From assembly GCF_964656455.1 (NCBI RefSeq), contig NC_135726.1:22269168-22333167 (forward strand): a DNA stretch of 64,000 bases. The letters are read 5' to 3'. The stretch comes from Halichoerus grypus (lineage: Eukaryota > Chordata > Mammalia > Carnivora > Phocidae). The position numbers and the translations under genes are program-made. Shown here piece after piece: positions 11,281 through 23,880 of the stretch; the first letter of the stretch is position 1, and each line of letters opens with the position of its first letter. Below the pieces are notes generated by a model. That model was not told the origin of the DNA. It ran no database searches and saw only the letters and a list, made by a program, of their open reading frames with translations.

Positions 11281-12405
11281 ATAAGTAAGGATATGTCAAA
11301 TCAACCTAAGGGACTTGAATTTCAAAAAATCCTGCATGCTAACTTAATATGTTAAAAGTCTCACATAAAGGCTATCCATCCCTCCACAGGGGTAATCAAA
11401 GTAAGCTAAAATTGTCATTGCTAGAAGCTTTAAAAGAACTCTGAGGAGCGCCTTATGGAACAGCCATAACGGTCATGGTTTTTGTCCCTGTCCCCACTCT
11501 CGGGCATTTATTTTAGGAGACATGGAACAATGGGACAAGTTTTATCATCCCTGGTTTTTACACTGCAGTATAATCAAAAATGTTCAAAATTACACAACTA
11601 TCTTTTTAGAAATTGATAGGCATTTTGACAGATGAGACAGCTAGATTATATTTTTTTTTACACCTGTATGTCACTTTATTTTTCAAAATCTTTCTTCTTA
11701 TGGGATATCCTACTTGATTCATAACTGTGAGATGTAGGCAAAACGAGTGTCCCCCTCTGTGGCACTGATTAGCAGAAATATTTACAAAGGGAAATTATTT
11801 CCCCCAGGTAACTGGATGAGTAAATGCTAAACTGTGGTAATTCAAACCTTCAGTGATATGAGTTGATATATAAATAAATCAGTAAAAATTAAAGGAACAT
11901 AACAAGTCTCAAATGAAGAACTTCTTCCTACTTCAGTGATGTCATTTGCCTGTCTTGCCATATGTGCAATAATCACTTCGGTTTTTTAGGTGGTGCTCTG
12001 CCCTCCGAAAACCTAGCACAAGAAAAGGGCCATTTCTAATCCTACAGCCAGGAACTAAAGAGTGCAGCGGAGCCTCCTAAAATGCCTTTTTTGCAACTGC
12101 TTGTATCTTATTAAAATGCAAAAGAGAAGCTGACTAACTTTAAAATGAGTTTTATAAAGACTGAGCATCACCCTCATCTGTGACTATTTTTGCCTCCAAG
12201 ACCTCCAGACCTATTTAGCTAACTCAGAGGATAAACTATCTCTGGGTCATATGTCTCACATGGCCAGAATCTGATCTGGGTAAACCTCATTTCACTCATA
12301 GGCAGGCAGAAATTTATTTATTATTATTTTTTCTCGAAATTCAGAAAAATCAGAGTTAGGCTAATTACCAGATGTAGTGATCATCAGCGTATCCAATATT
12401 GTTTT
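11281..12405. other. Intergenic, nothing recognised
   Basis: About 1.1 kb with no frame above background, no SINE and no named repeat. Confidence 0.5.
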
Positions 12406-12418
12406 TTAAAAGGCATTT

Positions 12419-12624
12419 TTTAAAAGATTTTATTTATTTATGTGACAGAGGGAAAGATAGGGAGAGCAGGAACACAAGCAGGAAAAGTGGGAGAGGGAGG
12501 AGTAGGTTCTCCGCTGAGCAGGGAGCCCTATGTGGGGCTCCATCCCAGGACCCTGGGATCATGACCTGAGCCCATGACCTGAGCTGAAGGCAGAAGCTTA
12601 ATGACTGAGCCACCCAGGCGCCCC
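12419..12624 (-). mobile_element. CAN-SINE, reverse orientation, with clean TSD
   Basis: Read on the plus strand: AAAGATTTTATTTATTTATG, a purine-rich body, then GCCACCCAGGCGCCCC. It is flanked by direct repeats TTAAAAGGCATTT at 12406-12418 and 12625-12637. It carries a small internal duplication of 'catgacctgagc'. Confidence 0.95.
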
Positions 12625-12637
12625 TTAAAAGGCATTT

Positions 12638-13164
12638 CTTAACAGAGATATCAGTATTCACACATAAAAAGAAGAGAAGAGAAGAGCAAAAAAGAAAAGA
12701 AAAGAAAAAGAAGTTGGTTAAGGGTGAGGTGGAGAACTTTATTCTGACTTACTGCTCTTTTCCAAAGACCAGGAATGCATCCCACATCTTTGAAAATTAC
12801 TCCTCTCCAAATAAGGAAGCATAATAGACAGCTTCTGTCTTCCCACTTACTAACTTTCCTTTTCCTAATTTGGTTAATTATCAAATTATTTTTCTATAAC
12901 ATGGGGGCAATAATAGTACATATCAGTTCAGTCAGGGTCAGTCAGAAAGAGACAAACCATTCTAAGTATTTGAAATAGAGGAATTTAATCCAGAGAGAAG
13001 AGTAACAACAACAACAAAAAAAATCCAGTACTGTGAGGAGCCTAAACTTGCTGATTACGTGCCCTGCACCTTTTTCCCCGCTTCTATACAGTGTGTTATT
13101 TGTATACGTGAGGTCATAAAATATGTTTTCTTCTATTTTGGGCATTTTAGTTTAAACCCCAAAG
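12638..13164. other. Intergenic with GAAAA-rich simple repeat
   Basis: A purine run of AAGAGAAGAGAAG/GAAAA units lies at about 12667-12712, and an ACAACAACAACA plus A-run patch at about 13004-13022. Nothing else is recognised. Confidence 0.55.
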
Positions 13165-13830
13165 AAGCATTATCTAGGGTGTTTTAAATGGTAAGTTATA
13201 CTGTGAGATTTTGCTGCATAGCAAACAATAACAACATCTCAGTAGCATACAATAATAACCATTTATTGCTCACTCTAGTGTGTGGGCTGGTCAGGGCTCT
13301 GATTCAGGCTATGGGTCCAGTCCAGCTCCGCTGCACCTGTCCCATTCTGAGGCTTCCCCTGGAGAGGCAGCAGCTACCTGGGGGCACATTATTCTCATGA
13401 TAGGGGTGAGCAGTCCCAGCAGTGCAAACGGAAACACAGGATACCTCTTCTTTTTTTTTTTTTTAAGATTTTATTTATTTATTTGAGAGAGAGAATGAGA
13501 GAGAGAGAGCATGAGAGGGAGGAGGGTCAGAGGGAGAAGCAGACTCCCTGCCGAGCAGGGAGCCCGATGCGGGACTCAATCCTGGGACTCCAGGATCATG
13601 ACCTGAGCCGAAGGCAGTCACTTAACCAACTGAGCCACCCAGGCGCCCATCCTCTTAATGTCTAGAGATGAAACTGGCACACTATCACTTCCACCTTCTT
13701 TTTGCTGGCAAAATTCACCTGGTCAGTCCCAACATCACTGGGTTGGACAAGTATACTTTTTTCTCACAGGGGGACTGCAAGTTTGCAGAAGAGTACTCTA
13801 GTCTACAAAAGAAAACAGAAGAAACACAGA
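13165..13830 (-). mobile_element. MLT1-like LTR, split by a CAN-SINE
   Basis: 'gctgcatagcaaacaataac', 'gcatacaataataaccattt', 'gtgtgggctggtcagggctc' and, beyond the SINE, 'ctggcacactatcacttcca' and 'tttgctggcaaaattcacct' follow an old LTR of the MaLR type read in reverse. The SINE at 13451-13648 interrupts it, so the LTR is the older. Confidence 0.5.
13451..13648 (-). mobile_element. CAN-SINE, reverse orientation
   Basis: T run, AAGATTTTATTTATTTATTT, GAGA-rich body, then AACTGAGCCACCCAGGCGCC. Short flanking CCTCTT repeats (13444-13449, 13651-13656) mark the insertion site. Frames of 60 to 68 codons through it are chance. Confidence 0.95.
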
Positions 13831-15319
13831 TGTTTAAAAAAGGTCGCACGTAGAGAAAAAGAAAAAATGAGATAGAAGTAATCATTGAAAAGTGGAACAC
13901 ACTTTAATGATGGAGATTCTGTTCCAGATCTACAGCAGCTGAAGTATTTGTATGAGCTCTTCAGCTGGTAGCATTCAGGTAACTGTGCTCTAGCGTTCTG
14001 CCGTCACCACGAGAGAGCTCACTGTTCCCTCTGCCTATGCGGTCTTGCCGCTGCGTGTTTCTCTTTGTTCTCCTGGGCTCCATCCCCTCCTTCCTGGGCA
14101 TCCGTGGCTCCTACGCGCTAATGACTTGTGCTGCCTCAGATCTCACCACCACATGGCTTCTATTCACTGCTTTCTCTCTGTGGGTCATTCCACTTATTCT
14201 CTTGATTGACTTCCTTGGTTTCCTTATACGCTGTTTATTCAAACTTGCTGGAAATGAGGATATTATTGGTTCAGCTTCTCATCAATTTTATCACTTATTG
14301 GGCAAAGCTCAGAGACTGCTAACCAGCTGAGAATCGTCTGCCTTTAGGTGCTTATTTCTGGCCCAGCCTGCTGTATATGAGGGGGTACTCACATCATCTG
14401 AAGGATGTTTACAGTGCATCATTAATCGTCCCTTACTTTTTGTAGAGGTTTCAGATGTGTCGATTTCTTTGAGAAGGGGGCTGTGGGCTTGTTGAGGATT
14501 TCTGAGACATCTTGGAAGGGAGTGATTTAACTGACAAGCTCTTTGCTTGGTCTTATGGTTTTAGGGTACTGCTAGAAGGAAGGAAGGAGGAAAAGAAGGA
14601 AGGGAGGGAGGGAGTCGTGAACAGTGGGGCTGAAAATGTCTCCCACAACTTACCTTCCTCACTTAATTCTATGTCACTTCTCCCTCTCCCTCTTTCTCCT
14701 TTCCTCCTGAACACTTATGCACATAAAATGCATTTATTTTGGGGACCCTTCCTATATTTGAGCAACCTTAAGGAGAGAAAGGTTTGCATCTCAAAGGCTC
14801 CAATGTGTTTAGACAAAATATCATCAGTGGAACATCTGGAATCCTCAGCCTGGGGATTTCTCCCAACAGTGGCTGCATTTCTGCTCCCTGATTTTCCCAA
14901 CAATTCCTTTTGGAATTGTCTTAACTGACAACATACTAATTGCTTCTCTCAGTGACTATTTGACTCTCTAATTCTGATTCCTGGTCCAACATCGGTCTCT
15001 CTTTTTCTCTGCATGTTCATAATTCTGTAGCTGCTTTTCAGACCTATCCATCTGTCACTGAAGCAATTATTAGGCTCCAGATGCTACCTGGTAGGACTTA
15101 AGATGAACACCGTAAATGAGAATAAACAAAACCAAAATTACTGCTATTGAACAATAAACAAAATGTTTGTGAATACTGTATCTCATTTATTTGAAAATTC
15201 TAGGAGAATTATCTGCAGTAAACAAATTGCCAAATTTCAAAGTGCTGAAATACAAACATATTTAAACACATCTTGTTTGTAAAATAACAAGATTATGCTC
15301 AATTATAATAATAAAGGCA
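13831..15319. other. Intergenic, no convincing gene
   Basis: The plus strand has a 97-codon frame (14037-14330) with hydrophobic runs and a 138-codon frame (14512-14928). Neither shows a domain, conserved motif or splice context I recognise, and both lie in DNA that otherwise looks intergenic. A GGAA/GGGA microsatellite sits at 14575-14613. Confidence 0.5.
14575..14613. repeat. GGAA/GGGA microsatellite
   Basis: GAAGGAAGGAAGGAGG then AAGGAAGGGAGGGAGGGAG. GGAA repeats are known ETS-factor targets in some contexts, but nothing here shows a role. Confidence 0.85.
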
Positions 15320-15324
15320 ATAAG

Positions 15325-15500
15325 GACTGTGCATTATTGGGTGATTTATATGTGCCAGGAGCTCTGCTTACCCTTCTGGTACGTGATCCTACTTAATCCT
15401 CACGTGATATGTGGTGGTAACTGTAATTCTCGTCCTAACGATACTGTATCTGAAACAAAGTTAAAAAGTATGTCAGGTCTACTAGGTGGCAAAGCTAGGA
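15325..15500 (-). mobile_element. MIR SINE fragment, reverse orientation
   Basis: 'ttatatgtgccaggagctct', 'cctacttaatcctcacgtga' and 'aggtggcaaagctaggaac' are the reversed MIR order. Confidence 0.7.
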
Positions 15501-17062
15501 ACATATTGGTGTTTAATTATCACTTTTATTTAACAGATGATTGAATAAATGAATAAATGAATTCTTGAGTATGCCCGAAATACAGGGTTTGAAGAGACAA
15601 GTATTGGCATGTATACCTGAGAAAATTCTGGGGGTCCTGAACGTGACGCTATTGATTCTTTTATAATTGTTAGACGACATATTGAGAAGGTTTTTGAGCA
15701 GCAAAGTAACACTCTCAACATTTTTTACTGAATAACCAGAGACCATCATAGTGTATGTCCTAAGACAAAGAGAGACTTGAGCCAGTGGAGTCAACTGGGA
15801 AAGTTTTTCAAAAATCGAAACAACAGTAAAGGGTCTAAACTGCAGTGGCAGCAGTGAGACTAGAAAGGGTAAGATGAATGTGAGAATTTTGCACAGCTTT
15901 GGTCATATCCAGAACTGGATAACCCTTTAGACACAGCAGCTAAGGGAGATGAAGGAGTTAACAGCACTAAAACTGCCTTTTGTATAAAAAGCATTTCAAG
16001 ACATTCTATTGCTTTAGGGCCATAATTTTGAATATTAATTGTGCTTGTTACACTGTAAGGCATTTGCTTATCTGGCAAGAAAATATCCAAATGCCTGTAA
16101 ACTCTTGATTTGGCTAGAGCCAACTTATTTTTTCATGTATTAGTTTATAATTTAGTATATTATCTTTTAGGGAAAAAAGTGTTTATAATTATTGTGCTAC
16201 ATACATATTAGTTATTACTTTTACCACTCTCTACTCCTGACCCAGTGAATACCCTGACAAAATGTACTCAGTGAATAATTGTTAAAATGAACAAGCGAGG
16301 AAATCTCATCAGGTACACAAAATAAGTCTCTGAGAAAGGCAGAAACTCAAGTTTTCTTTTATGACCAGGGAGATAGTTTGAACAAGTTGCTTCTGTTTCC
16401 CTGCTCAGCATGTGACCTGCCAGGAATTAAACCCAGGTAGCTTTCTCTGAATTAAAGTTTCACTTGAGTGTATTATGTTGTTTGATTAATAGGAAGGATA
16501 TCTTCACCAACCCACTACTAAACATTAACTACATTTTAAAATTCAGTCAGGTAAGGGGGGGGGGGAAGAAAAAAAGAGGCAGTACTCTTGGTGGCTCAAG
16601 ATTGCAAATATTCATCTCATGTAGGTGTAAAATATGCTGCTTCATCTCACGCTATTTTGTTGGAATGAGAACAGTGGGAGATGTGTCCCCCTCAGCTCTG
16701 ACATATCATGGCAGATGTTCACCTGAGTACACTCCAGGTGAGAACCTTAACCACCTGCAGCCTGAGTAAGTGGTTGAGCACCCGGCTGAGAATTACAACT
16801 GCTTCTCGTGTCGGAGCAGACTGTTGCTTCCATATCAATTCAGAAGCAGATAAGCAAAACAGAAGCCCATGTCTAATAGCTAACCGTCCAAATTAAAGAA
16901 TCTTTTTGGAAATAATGAAAGTCCATAGTCCACAGCCTGTCCTCGGATGCCTTGTGTTTAACTCTTGTGCTTTTTGAAATGGGCATTCCAAAAAAAAAAA
17001 AAAAATCTGTGTTTCTAGAACCATGATGATATTGTAGGGAGGCGATAGGATGCAAGGCCTAT
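15501..17062. other. Intergenic, unassigned
   Basis: A GAATAAATGAATAAATGAAT patch (15541-15561), a 10-base G run at 16556-16565 and an A run at 16990-17004. The 15600-15830 part ('gtttttgagcagcaaagtaa') has a mid-repetitive look I could not name. No gene. Confidence 0.45.
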
Positions 17063-17158
17063 AGAACTGATTGCTTCTAGAGCTGATTGCCTCTAGAGCT
17101 GATTACTTGCAGAGCTGATGGCTTCTAGAGCTAATTGCTCCTAGAGCTGATTGCTTTT
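17063..17158. repeat. 16-bp minisatellite, six copies
   Basis: Six head-to-tail copies of a 16-bp unit close to AGAGCTGATTGCTTCT. Each copy differs from the unit at one to four positions. It covers the whole interval with no gaps. Confidence 0.95.
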
Positions 17159-19051
17159 GACATCCATTAACAGCTCTGTGGTTTTACTTACATATTCATA
17201 TTTTTGAACCATGCTTCCGTATCTGTAAATTAAGGAAAGCAGAACAAGATGATTTCTACTCATTTTCTTTCTAAGCTGCTCTGATTCTGACTTAAATATT
17301 AACTAATTATTTATTCTATCTTACTGAGGGCTTGGCACTTAATGCAAGATGGAAAAGGATACTAGATACAGTAAAAGTGCTAGTTATGTAATTGTGGAAT
17401 TAAAACAATTGAATGAGCATGATAACAAGGTTAGCAAGGGATTAAAAAGGTGTTACTTCTTTAAATATTCCATTTTCTCCCTTGTCCCTACCCAGTAGAC
17501 ACACACGTACACGCACACACACATGCTCACTCACTCTCTCACTCACCATGGCTCTATCTGGGTCAGAAATGGAATAAACCTTAAGAGCAACAATACCACT
17601 AGAAAGTCATCAAATTGTCTTATACTATGGTGTAAACAATTAAGTATTTATTGCACAACCTGGAGGAACACTAACAGAATCAAGACACAGTTACTACCCT
17701 CAAAGTTTCTTCCAGACCAGAAAGATAAAAATATATGAATAATGCCAAAGGAGCAGATAAGTCATGCCAGTTTAGAAATCATGTCATTTACAAAATCAAT
17801 TTCATTATGTTATAATATCAGAATAAATGAGTTCCATTGCCTTGCCAATTATAATTGTCCTTTTGTAGTTAGTTGGTATTCAGTGGATTCTAATTTACTT
17901 GCAAATTAGTCAACTTGGTCATATTTGCCAGAAGAAGGAATAGAAGGAATAAGAGAATTTTAGTTACTTGTACAGCTTATAAGTGACTGAGCCAAACTTC
18001 AAATTCTATGCCTGTAACCCCTCCATACATGGTCTCAGACCCAGATGTACCAAGAGTTAGCATATTTCATAGAGCATATCTGTCATTACTACTTTAAAAT
18101 TGGTCCCCAAATACATAAACATGAAAACAACATGGCATTTGCTGAAATCTTCTAATAGAGTACCAGCACTACTTAGATTGTTGTTACTTTAGAAAATGTA
18201 CTGCAATCAAGGCAATTAAGCAGACAGACCAACCCGTGTAGCCAACCACCCTGGAGTGCTTCTCCTATTGAGCTTATAATAAAATCAGAATCACTTAACT
18301 AACTCCAACATGCTTGGACATTTTTACATAAAGAAAGTATAATTAGGACAACCTTCCTAACAGCCTGCTAGATAAAAGATGCGAGAATGTAGACCTTCTA
18401 TATAATCTTTAGTGCATATCAATTTTTTTTCTTATTTACCATCTGGTGAACTGTAAAGGAGAGGAAAAGATGAAAATTTTAAAGAACCGAACAAACTCTG
18501 GACTTCTATAATGTTGCATAGGTGGAATATATCAGTTGGTATTAAGCTGGGACACTTTCTGAAACATAATCCTTTGAATATGCATGAGTTTCGCACAGGA
18601 GGATAAAGCCTTTGTTAAAAACAATACACCTTGAAAATTTGTCTAATTGTGATTTTAATAAACTAAAAAAGATTAAGCAATTCATTTAGGTATAATGGTG
18701 AGTCTGCTCTAAGAAAATAAATGGTAGTTTAAAAAACTTTACCTAAGGTTACCTGGTTCGAAGTATTGCATAATGAATCACTCACCTTTCAAGGAAAACT
18801 GTAATTTCCAAATTAAAACTAAGGCATCGTCAGCTTGGGCTGAAACTATAATAAAGAAACTTTGGAATAAAATATAACAGAAGATCCAAGGATAAAAGTA
18901 TAGTCAGATAGAATATTATAGGGCAAACAAATATTCAGACTGCTAAGTTTTTATTCCTCAATACATATTCTTTTAATATAAGTATCATGGCTGTCTTCTC
19001 AAGAGTTCCAATGGCCTGTTTTTCAAATGGTACCTTAAAAATAACACGATT
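17159..19051. other. Intergenic, nothing recognised
   Basis: About 1.9 kb of AT-rich sequence with a short CA/CTCACT simple repeat at 17500-17546. No gene, SINE or named repeat. Confidence 0.5.
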
Positions 19052-19250
19052 GGGGCGCCTGGGTGGCTCAGTCATTAAGCATCTGCCTTTGGCTCAGGTC
19101 ATGATCCCACGGTCCTGAGATAGAGCCCCACATCAGGCTCCCTACTCAGTGGGGAGCCTGCTTCTCCCTCTACCAGTCCTTCTGCTTGTGTTCCCTCTCT
19201 CGCTGTGTCTCTCTGTCAAATAAATAAATAAAATCTTAAAAAAAAAAAAA
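19052..19250 (+). mobile_element. CAN-SINE with TSD
   Basis: GGGGCGCCTGGGTGGCTCAG head with tRNA-like A- and B-box region and AAATAAATAAAATCTT plus A tail. Flanking repeats 'aacacgatt' and 'agcacgatt' differ by one base. Confidence 0.95.
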
Positions 19251-19269
19251 TAGCACGATTTTTAGCAGT

Positions 19270-19480
19270 AATAAAAGTTTCTGCATTTATTGAGCATTTA
19301 CTATATGTCAGGTAGCGTGCTCAGCAGAGACATGATCACATTAAATCTCAATAACAGTCTAGAGTGGATATTATGATTTTATAGCTTTATAGGTTGGAGA
19401 GATTAAACTTCTCAAAGTAGAACACTGTGTAGACGGTGACACCAGTAACTGAGATCACTTCTGACCTACTCCAAATGCCA
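19270..19480 (-). mobile_element. MIR SINE fragment, reverse orientation
   Basis: 'tttattgagcatttactata', 'tgtcaggtagcgtgctcagc', 'cacattaaatctcaataaca' then 'gagattaaacttctcaaag' is reversed MIR order and nearly full length. Confidence 0.75.
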
Positions 19481-19799
19481 TGCTGTTATTCACAGTACTG
19501 CCGATCACAGCCTTATTACTGGATTGTGTTTGGCTTTCTCTTCTGGGAGGAATTGATATGGTATTGGCTTCTACCATCAGGGAAAACTCAAATTGTTTTT
19601 CTGACCTAGTAAATCACCTAGTATATGGAAGAATGAGTGAGATAAAGAGCCACCCAAATCCCCCAGCGTGCCTTCAGGCCAGCCTTGACTCTTGAGGGCT
19701 CTGACGTAACAACCACCCTATCCACTACGCCGTTGTACGCACTTTGCCAACACTTAAACTTCCTTTAACGGGACACGATGAAAAGTGAGACTGAAAATG
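19481..19799. other. Intergenic, nothing recognised
   Basis: Short unassigned interval between two MIR pieces. A 71-codon frame has no recognisable product. Confidence 0.5.
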
Positions 19800-19890
19800 C
19801 AAGCCTTTCTGTGTGAAATGGGCTCTGGTTTAGAGTTCAGATCACCTGTGTTCTAATCCCAGACTAATAAATATGTGATCTTGAACATCA
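19800..19890 (+). mobile_element. MIR core fragment
   Basis: 'ctctggtttagagttcagat', 'cacctgtgttctaatcccag', 'aaatatgtgatcttgaac' is a MIR core read forward. Confidence 0.65.
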
Positions 19891-20644
19891 GTTCTTTCTC
19901 AGACTTTCAGTGGTGTTCTGGAGAAGACTTTTATAGGCTCTTTTGTGCGGACTGTGTGCATCTCTTTCCAACTCTGCGCTCATTGATTCACACGGGTAAC
20001 TTAGGATCTGCTATCTTGGGAGTATTCGCATCACAGAAATTACCGAATGATACAGATCAGAGCCCACCTTCCCCTCTTCAACCAGTCGGTAAATGTTGGC
20101 AAATACATCTCTCATCAATTCCCTTGTTAGAAAGAGGTTTGCACTAGATTAGACGTGGCAATCAATTTACAACTCTGAGGTAAACTCAGTTTTCCTGGTA
20201 TTGGTCACCAGATTCAAGTAAGAAAGAAAGAAATGCAATTAAGTTATAAAATTTGCCAGGAGAGGAGATCTGTCTTCTCCATCTCGCAGCAATGAGGTTT
20301 GCTTCAGAGGCTTTCGTGGCTCTTATAACCAGGAGGTAGTTATCATAAAGCTGATGACAGAACCACAGTTCTCTGGCAAAAATATTTTCTGCATATGGTG
20401 CCGTTGCTGCTAAAATCATTGGCATCATTATCTGCTGATGTGTAACAAAACTGAGGTTCCTGCCCTGCTTCTTCCCAAGGGTGGAAGTAACTGACCTGAA
20501 TTACTGTTTAAACATCTATAGTTAGTCTGTGCTTCAACAAAATTGTCAAATGGTAAAAGTGCTCATTATCTATCCTCTGTAGTCTACACTGCTACCCAAA
20601 CCACACTCCCATTTTTTTTTTTTTAAAGGCACATCCACATCAGA
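19891..20644. other. Intergenic, nothing recognised
   Basis: A T run lies at 20612-20623. Frames of 80 and 90 codons on opposite strands are unsupported. Confidence 0.5.
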
Positions 20645-20830
20645 GAAACGTTAGTTCAGATTCTGACTCTTATCACTTACCACTGGTTTGACCTTGGAGA
20701 AGTTAATTAACATCTATAAACCTCAGTTTATTATTCATCCATAGCATAAAAATGATGATATTGAATCCCCATGTATTTTGGGAATATTAAATAAGGCAGT
20801 TCTCAAAGATACTCAGCAATATCTGCTACA
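20645..20830 (+). mobile_element. MIR SINE fragment
   Basis: 'gttcagattctgactcttat', 'ggtttgaccttggagaagtt', 'aacatctataaacctcagtt' and 'gggaatattaaataaggcag' follow MIR order. Confidence 0.75.
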
Positions 20831-22540
20831 CCAAAAATGTTTATTAGTAGTAGCATTATTAATTCATTTGTGAGGAAATGCTTCTTTTTAACATTTCATC
20901 AAAATATATTAATAATAAAGGGGGAATTTATGGGACTGAAAATGGCTGAAGGAGTTGACACCATATAGGGCTAGTATCCCATGTCAAGTTTTGATCTGGT
21001 TTTATTTTCTCTTCTAATCTCAGTATGACACCAAACCTTTAGTGAAATTTTTCTACCTACAACAATTTGTATTAATGCTGCCTTGGAAAATAAGGGAAGA
21101 TGTTTTTTGTTTGTTTTTGTTCACATGCGCGTGCGTGCGTGTGTGTGTGTGTGTTGTGAGGTGGGCAGAAAGTGGATAGCAGCCACTATGAGGTGAACCA
21201 ATGATCTTGGTAATACAAGATACTTTGAAAATATACTCTCCACATGAAGAGATCCTTAGAAATCTTGATTACTAGATAGACTTCCAACAGTCAACAGCAT
21301 GGAGTTATGAGCCATTTTAATTGAATATTAAAGCAAATGATGATTCCAGAGAGCTGAAATAGTTGGGGTTACCAATGCAACAGACACGTTGGTTAAAAAG
21401 CTGTCCGTACACACATTGGAATCCTACAGTCAATACACATGAAACTCTACCTCATATGAATAATAGAGCACGGATCCTTTACAGATTATCAACTTTAAAC
21501 ATGGGAAAGAAAGAAGGGAAGTTAGAGCAGTCAAGGACTGACTTCATGATTTTGCTGAGTTCATTCACCCTGTTCTTTTTCTTAATAATGTTTGACCATT
21601 CGCTACTTTCGTCCCCCCCCCCACCATCTGGAAATGGGACAACAGTTCTTCATTATTTATTTTTCTGAGAAATGGCAAAGGGACATAATGACCTAGATGA
21701 CCACAGTGGGTCTGGGTAGGAGGTTGGGTGCTTTTTGATAAGGCAAAGATAATTATAGAAGCTTAATGATTTGCTCAGGTTGTAAATGTGGGGAATGCTC
21801 TTTGTTGACCTTGCTATTTTATTTTGGATTTGAAAATAATGAATAATTTGTTTTAGGGCATCAAAGGGTTTAAATGTCAAATTGAAGACTTTGACCCTGT
21901 CATTTTTAAAGTGCCTGGTTAGATAGAATAATCATTACTAAGGCCAATGGGCGCTTTCCTTAAATTAAAAGGTTTTCAGAATATGTTCAAATTTGATAAT
22001 ATTTCCATAATTGTTGTGTGAAAAATATTTTAAAGAATTATTGCTTTAATAAATGTTAAAGATGAAATTAAAATGTGTATTCTTATGCAAAATGAACACT
22101 ATGGCAAATTTTGTCTTATAAATGTCACTTTTAATAGAGTCTTCTGTTGAAAAAATGTAGTTGTGATTACATAAATACTCTGTTGTAGAGGTATTGCATT
22201 TATTCATGTTTGTTTCATGTCATTGGATTAATATATGTCCTTACTGTTAATTTTTTTATTATTCATTCAGTCTACTTAAAGGAAGGATTTGAAGTGACTC
22301 ACAATGTAAAAGAAAAAAAAAAACAAAACACAGTAAAATCAGGCCTTTAAAATAATGAGAAAAAAGGCAAACGTGTATAGTTGGAAAGCAAGGAAACTGA
22401 GGGTCATAATTATACCAGAAATTTTTTCTAAGGATGGTTACAGCTAAGAAATTAACACAAAATTTATGACAGTCAGAGCAAAAAGGAAAATGTGCTGGTT
22501 GTTGTATTTTCTTCTTGTATTAAACACAACACAACAAAAC
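20831..22540. other. Intergenic with a (GT)n microsatellite
   Basis: GCGTGCGTGCGTGTGTGTGT at 21125-21155, a C run at 21612-21621, and otherwise AT-rich DNA without gene or named repeat. A 101-codon frame at 21363-21668 shows no domain. Confidence 0.5.
21125..21155. repeat. (GT)n/(GC) microsatellite
   Basis: Purine-pyrimidine alternation with a CpG-bearing start and pure GT end. Confidence 0.9.
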
Positions 22541-22556
22541 AAAAAAGACCAGATTT

Positions 22557-22744
22557 TTTTTTTTTTTTAAGATTTTATTTATTTATTTGACAGAGAGAGC
22601 GAGAGAGCACAAGCAGGCGGAGCAGCAGAGGGAGAGGGAGAAGCAGGCTCCCCGCTGAGCAGGAAGCCCCATGTGGGGCTCTATCCTAGGACCCCAGGAT
22701 CATGACCTGAGCTGAAGGCAGATGCTAAACCACCCAGGTGCCCC
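22557..22744 (-). mobile_element. CAN-SINE, reverse orientation, near-perfect TSD
   Basis: T run, AAGATTTTATTTATTTATTT, purine body, CCACCCAGGTGCCCC. Flanked by AAAAAAGACCAGATTT at 22541-22556 and 22745-22760. The segment between 'gcagatgct' and 'aaaccaccc' lacks the usual 'taaccgactgag', a short internal deletion in the head. Confidence 0.95.
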
Positions 22745-22859
22745 AAAAAAGACCAGATTTTCAAACAAGATTTCCATATTCTGAGCTCTAAGGCTTTTTG
22801 TTACACATACTCTTATTTAAGGCATAGAACAGTTAATGTTGACCTGCCATCAGGAGGCC

Positions 22860-23250
22860 TTTTATCAAGCTGGTCCCCCCCCATCCCAAAGCTTCTTATA
22901 CCTGCATTTGTCTGAGAGATTTCCTTTGGCTGACAGGAATCATGTAGCCCAGAAAGTCATGGGAGGTGTTATGCTAACTTCTTGGAATAGTTCATGAAAA
23001 GTAACACGCTGATATAATATATAACAGCCCAGCCCCCTTGCCTCTTAGGAAGGATTTTGTGGAACAATTCACAATCCAGAATCCCTTGTGAGACCAGGCT
23101 GAGGCTCACCTTATGCTGAAATTCCATGTATGCCCACGTTTTTTCCCCTGCCCAATCCTATTTCCCCTACTTTCCGCACAGGTTCCTCTTGAGATTACTC
23201 CCTCAATAAGTTATTTGTTCAAGAACCCCCACCCTAAGACAAGGTGAAAT
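22860..23250 (+). mobile_element. Possible old LTR remnant
   Basis: 'gcccagcccccttgcctctt', 'ctgcccaatcctatttcccc' and a terminal 'gagattactccctcaataag' with an AATAA-type signal suggest an ERVL-like LTR in forward orientation. Family not resolved. Confidence 0.4.
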
Positions 23251-23689
23251 AAATTTAAAAAATAAAATAGAAGAAAATCTTTTTCAATAAAATGTTGCTT
23301 ACAAAATTGAGAGAAGTGTTTTCTTTCAATAGTTATTTCTTGACTCTTCCCTTAATAAAACCTGAGGGAATAATGTTAATTCATAATTTATCAAAGTCTT
23401 GGCACCAAATACCCTTCATCTTGTTTCTAATTCTTTCTTAGATTTATTCTACTTGCTTTTTTTTTCCTTTTTCTTCTTCTTCTTTTTTTTTTTTTTTGCA
23501 TAGTCCTCACATGATATTTTCTGGCTTTGACCAAAGGGAAGATTGATTAGCATTTGTCCAGAATGAAGATAGTCTGAATATAGAAATCCAATAAAAGTGA
23601 AAAAGAACCACGGTAAGACAGTTTATTAGTCAGAGAGTTTGAAGCAGGCAGGGGATTTTAAAGGAAAATAAGTGTAAGGAGATCTCTAG
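23251..23689. other. Intergenic with T-rich patch
   Basis: T/C-rich simple sequence at about 23457-23499 and nothing else recognised. Confidence 0.5.
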
Positions 23690-23880
23690 AACTGTGTTTC
23701 ATCTCAGGAATCCCCTCCATATGGCACATGACTTTCAGCAAATAAAATAATCTCTGTGTAGCTCATTTTCTCCATCATTAAACCAGGTGATAATAACACT
23801 TGCCTGCTTCAATTGTAGTGAAGATTATATTTAGAGTCCTTCCCAGGGTGAGTGATAAAATGGCTGATTAATAGATATCA
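23690..23880 (+). mobile_element. MIR SINE fragment
   Basis: 'gcacatgactttcagcaaat', 'gctcattttctccatcatta', 'gataataacacttgcctgct' and 'gtagtgaagattatatttag' follow MIR order. Confidence 0.6.

Noticed and set aside
14037..14330. 97-codon frame with hydrophobic stretches, possible small membrane protein
   Set aside because: Starts without a convincing context and has no relatives I can name. In a 64-kb mammalian window such frames are expected by chance.
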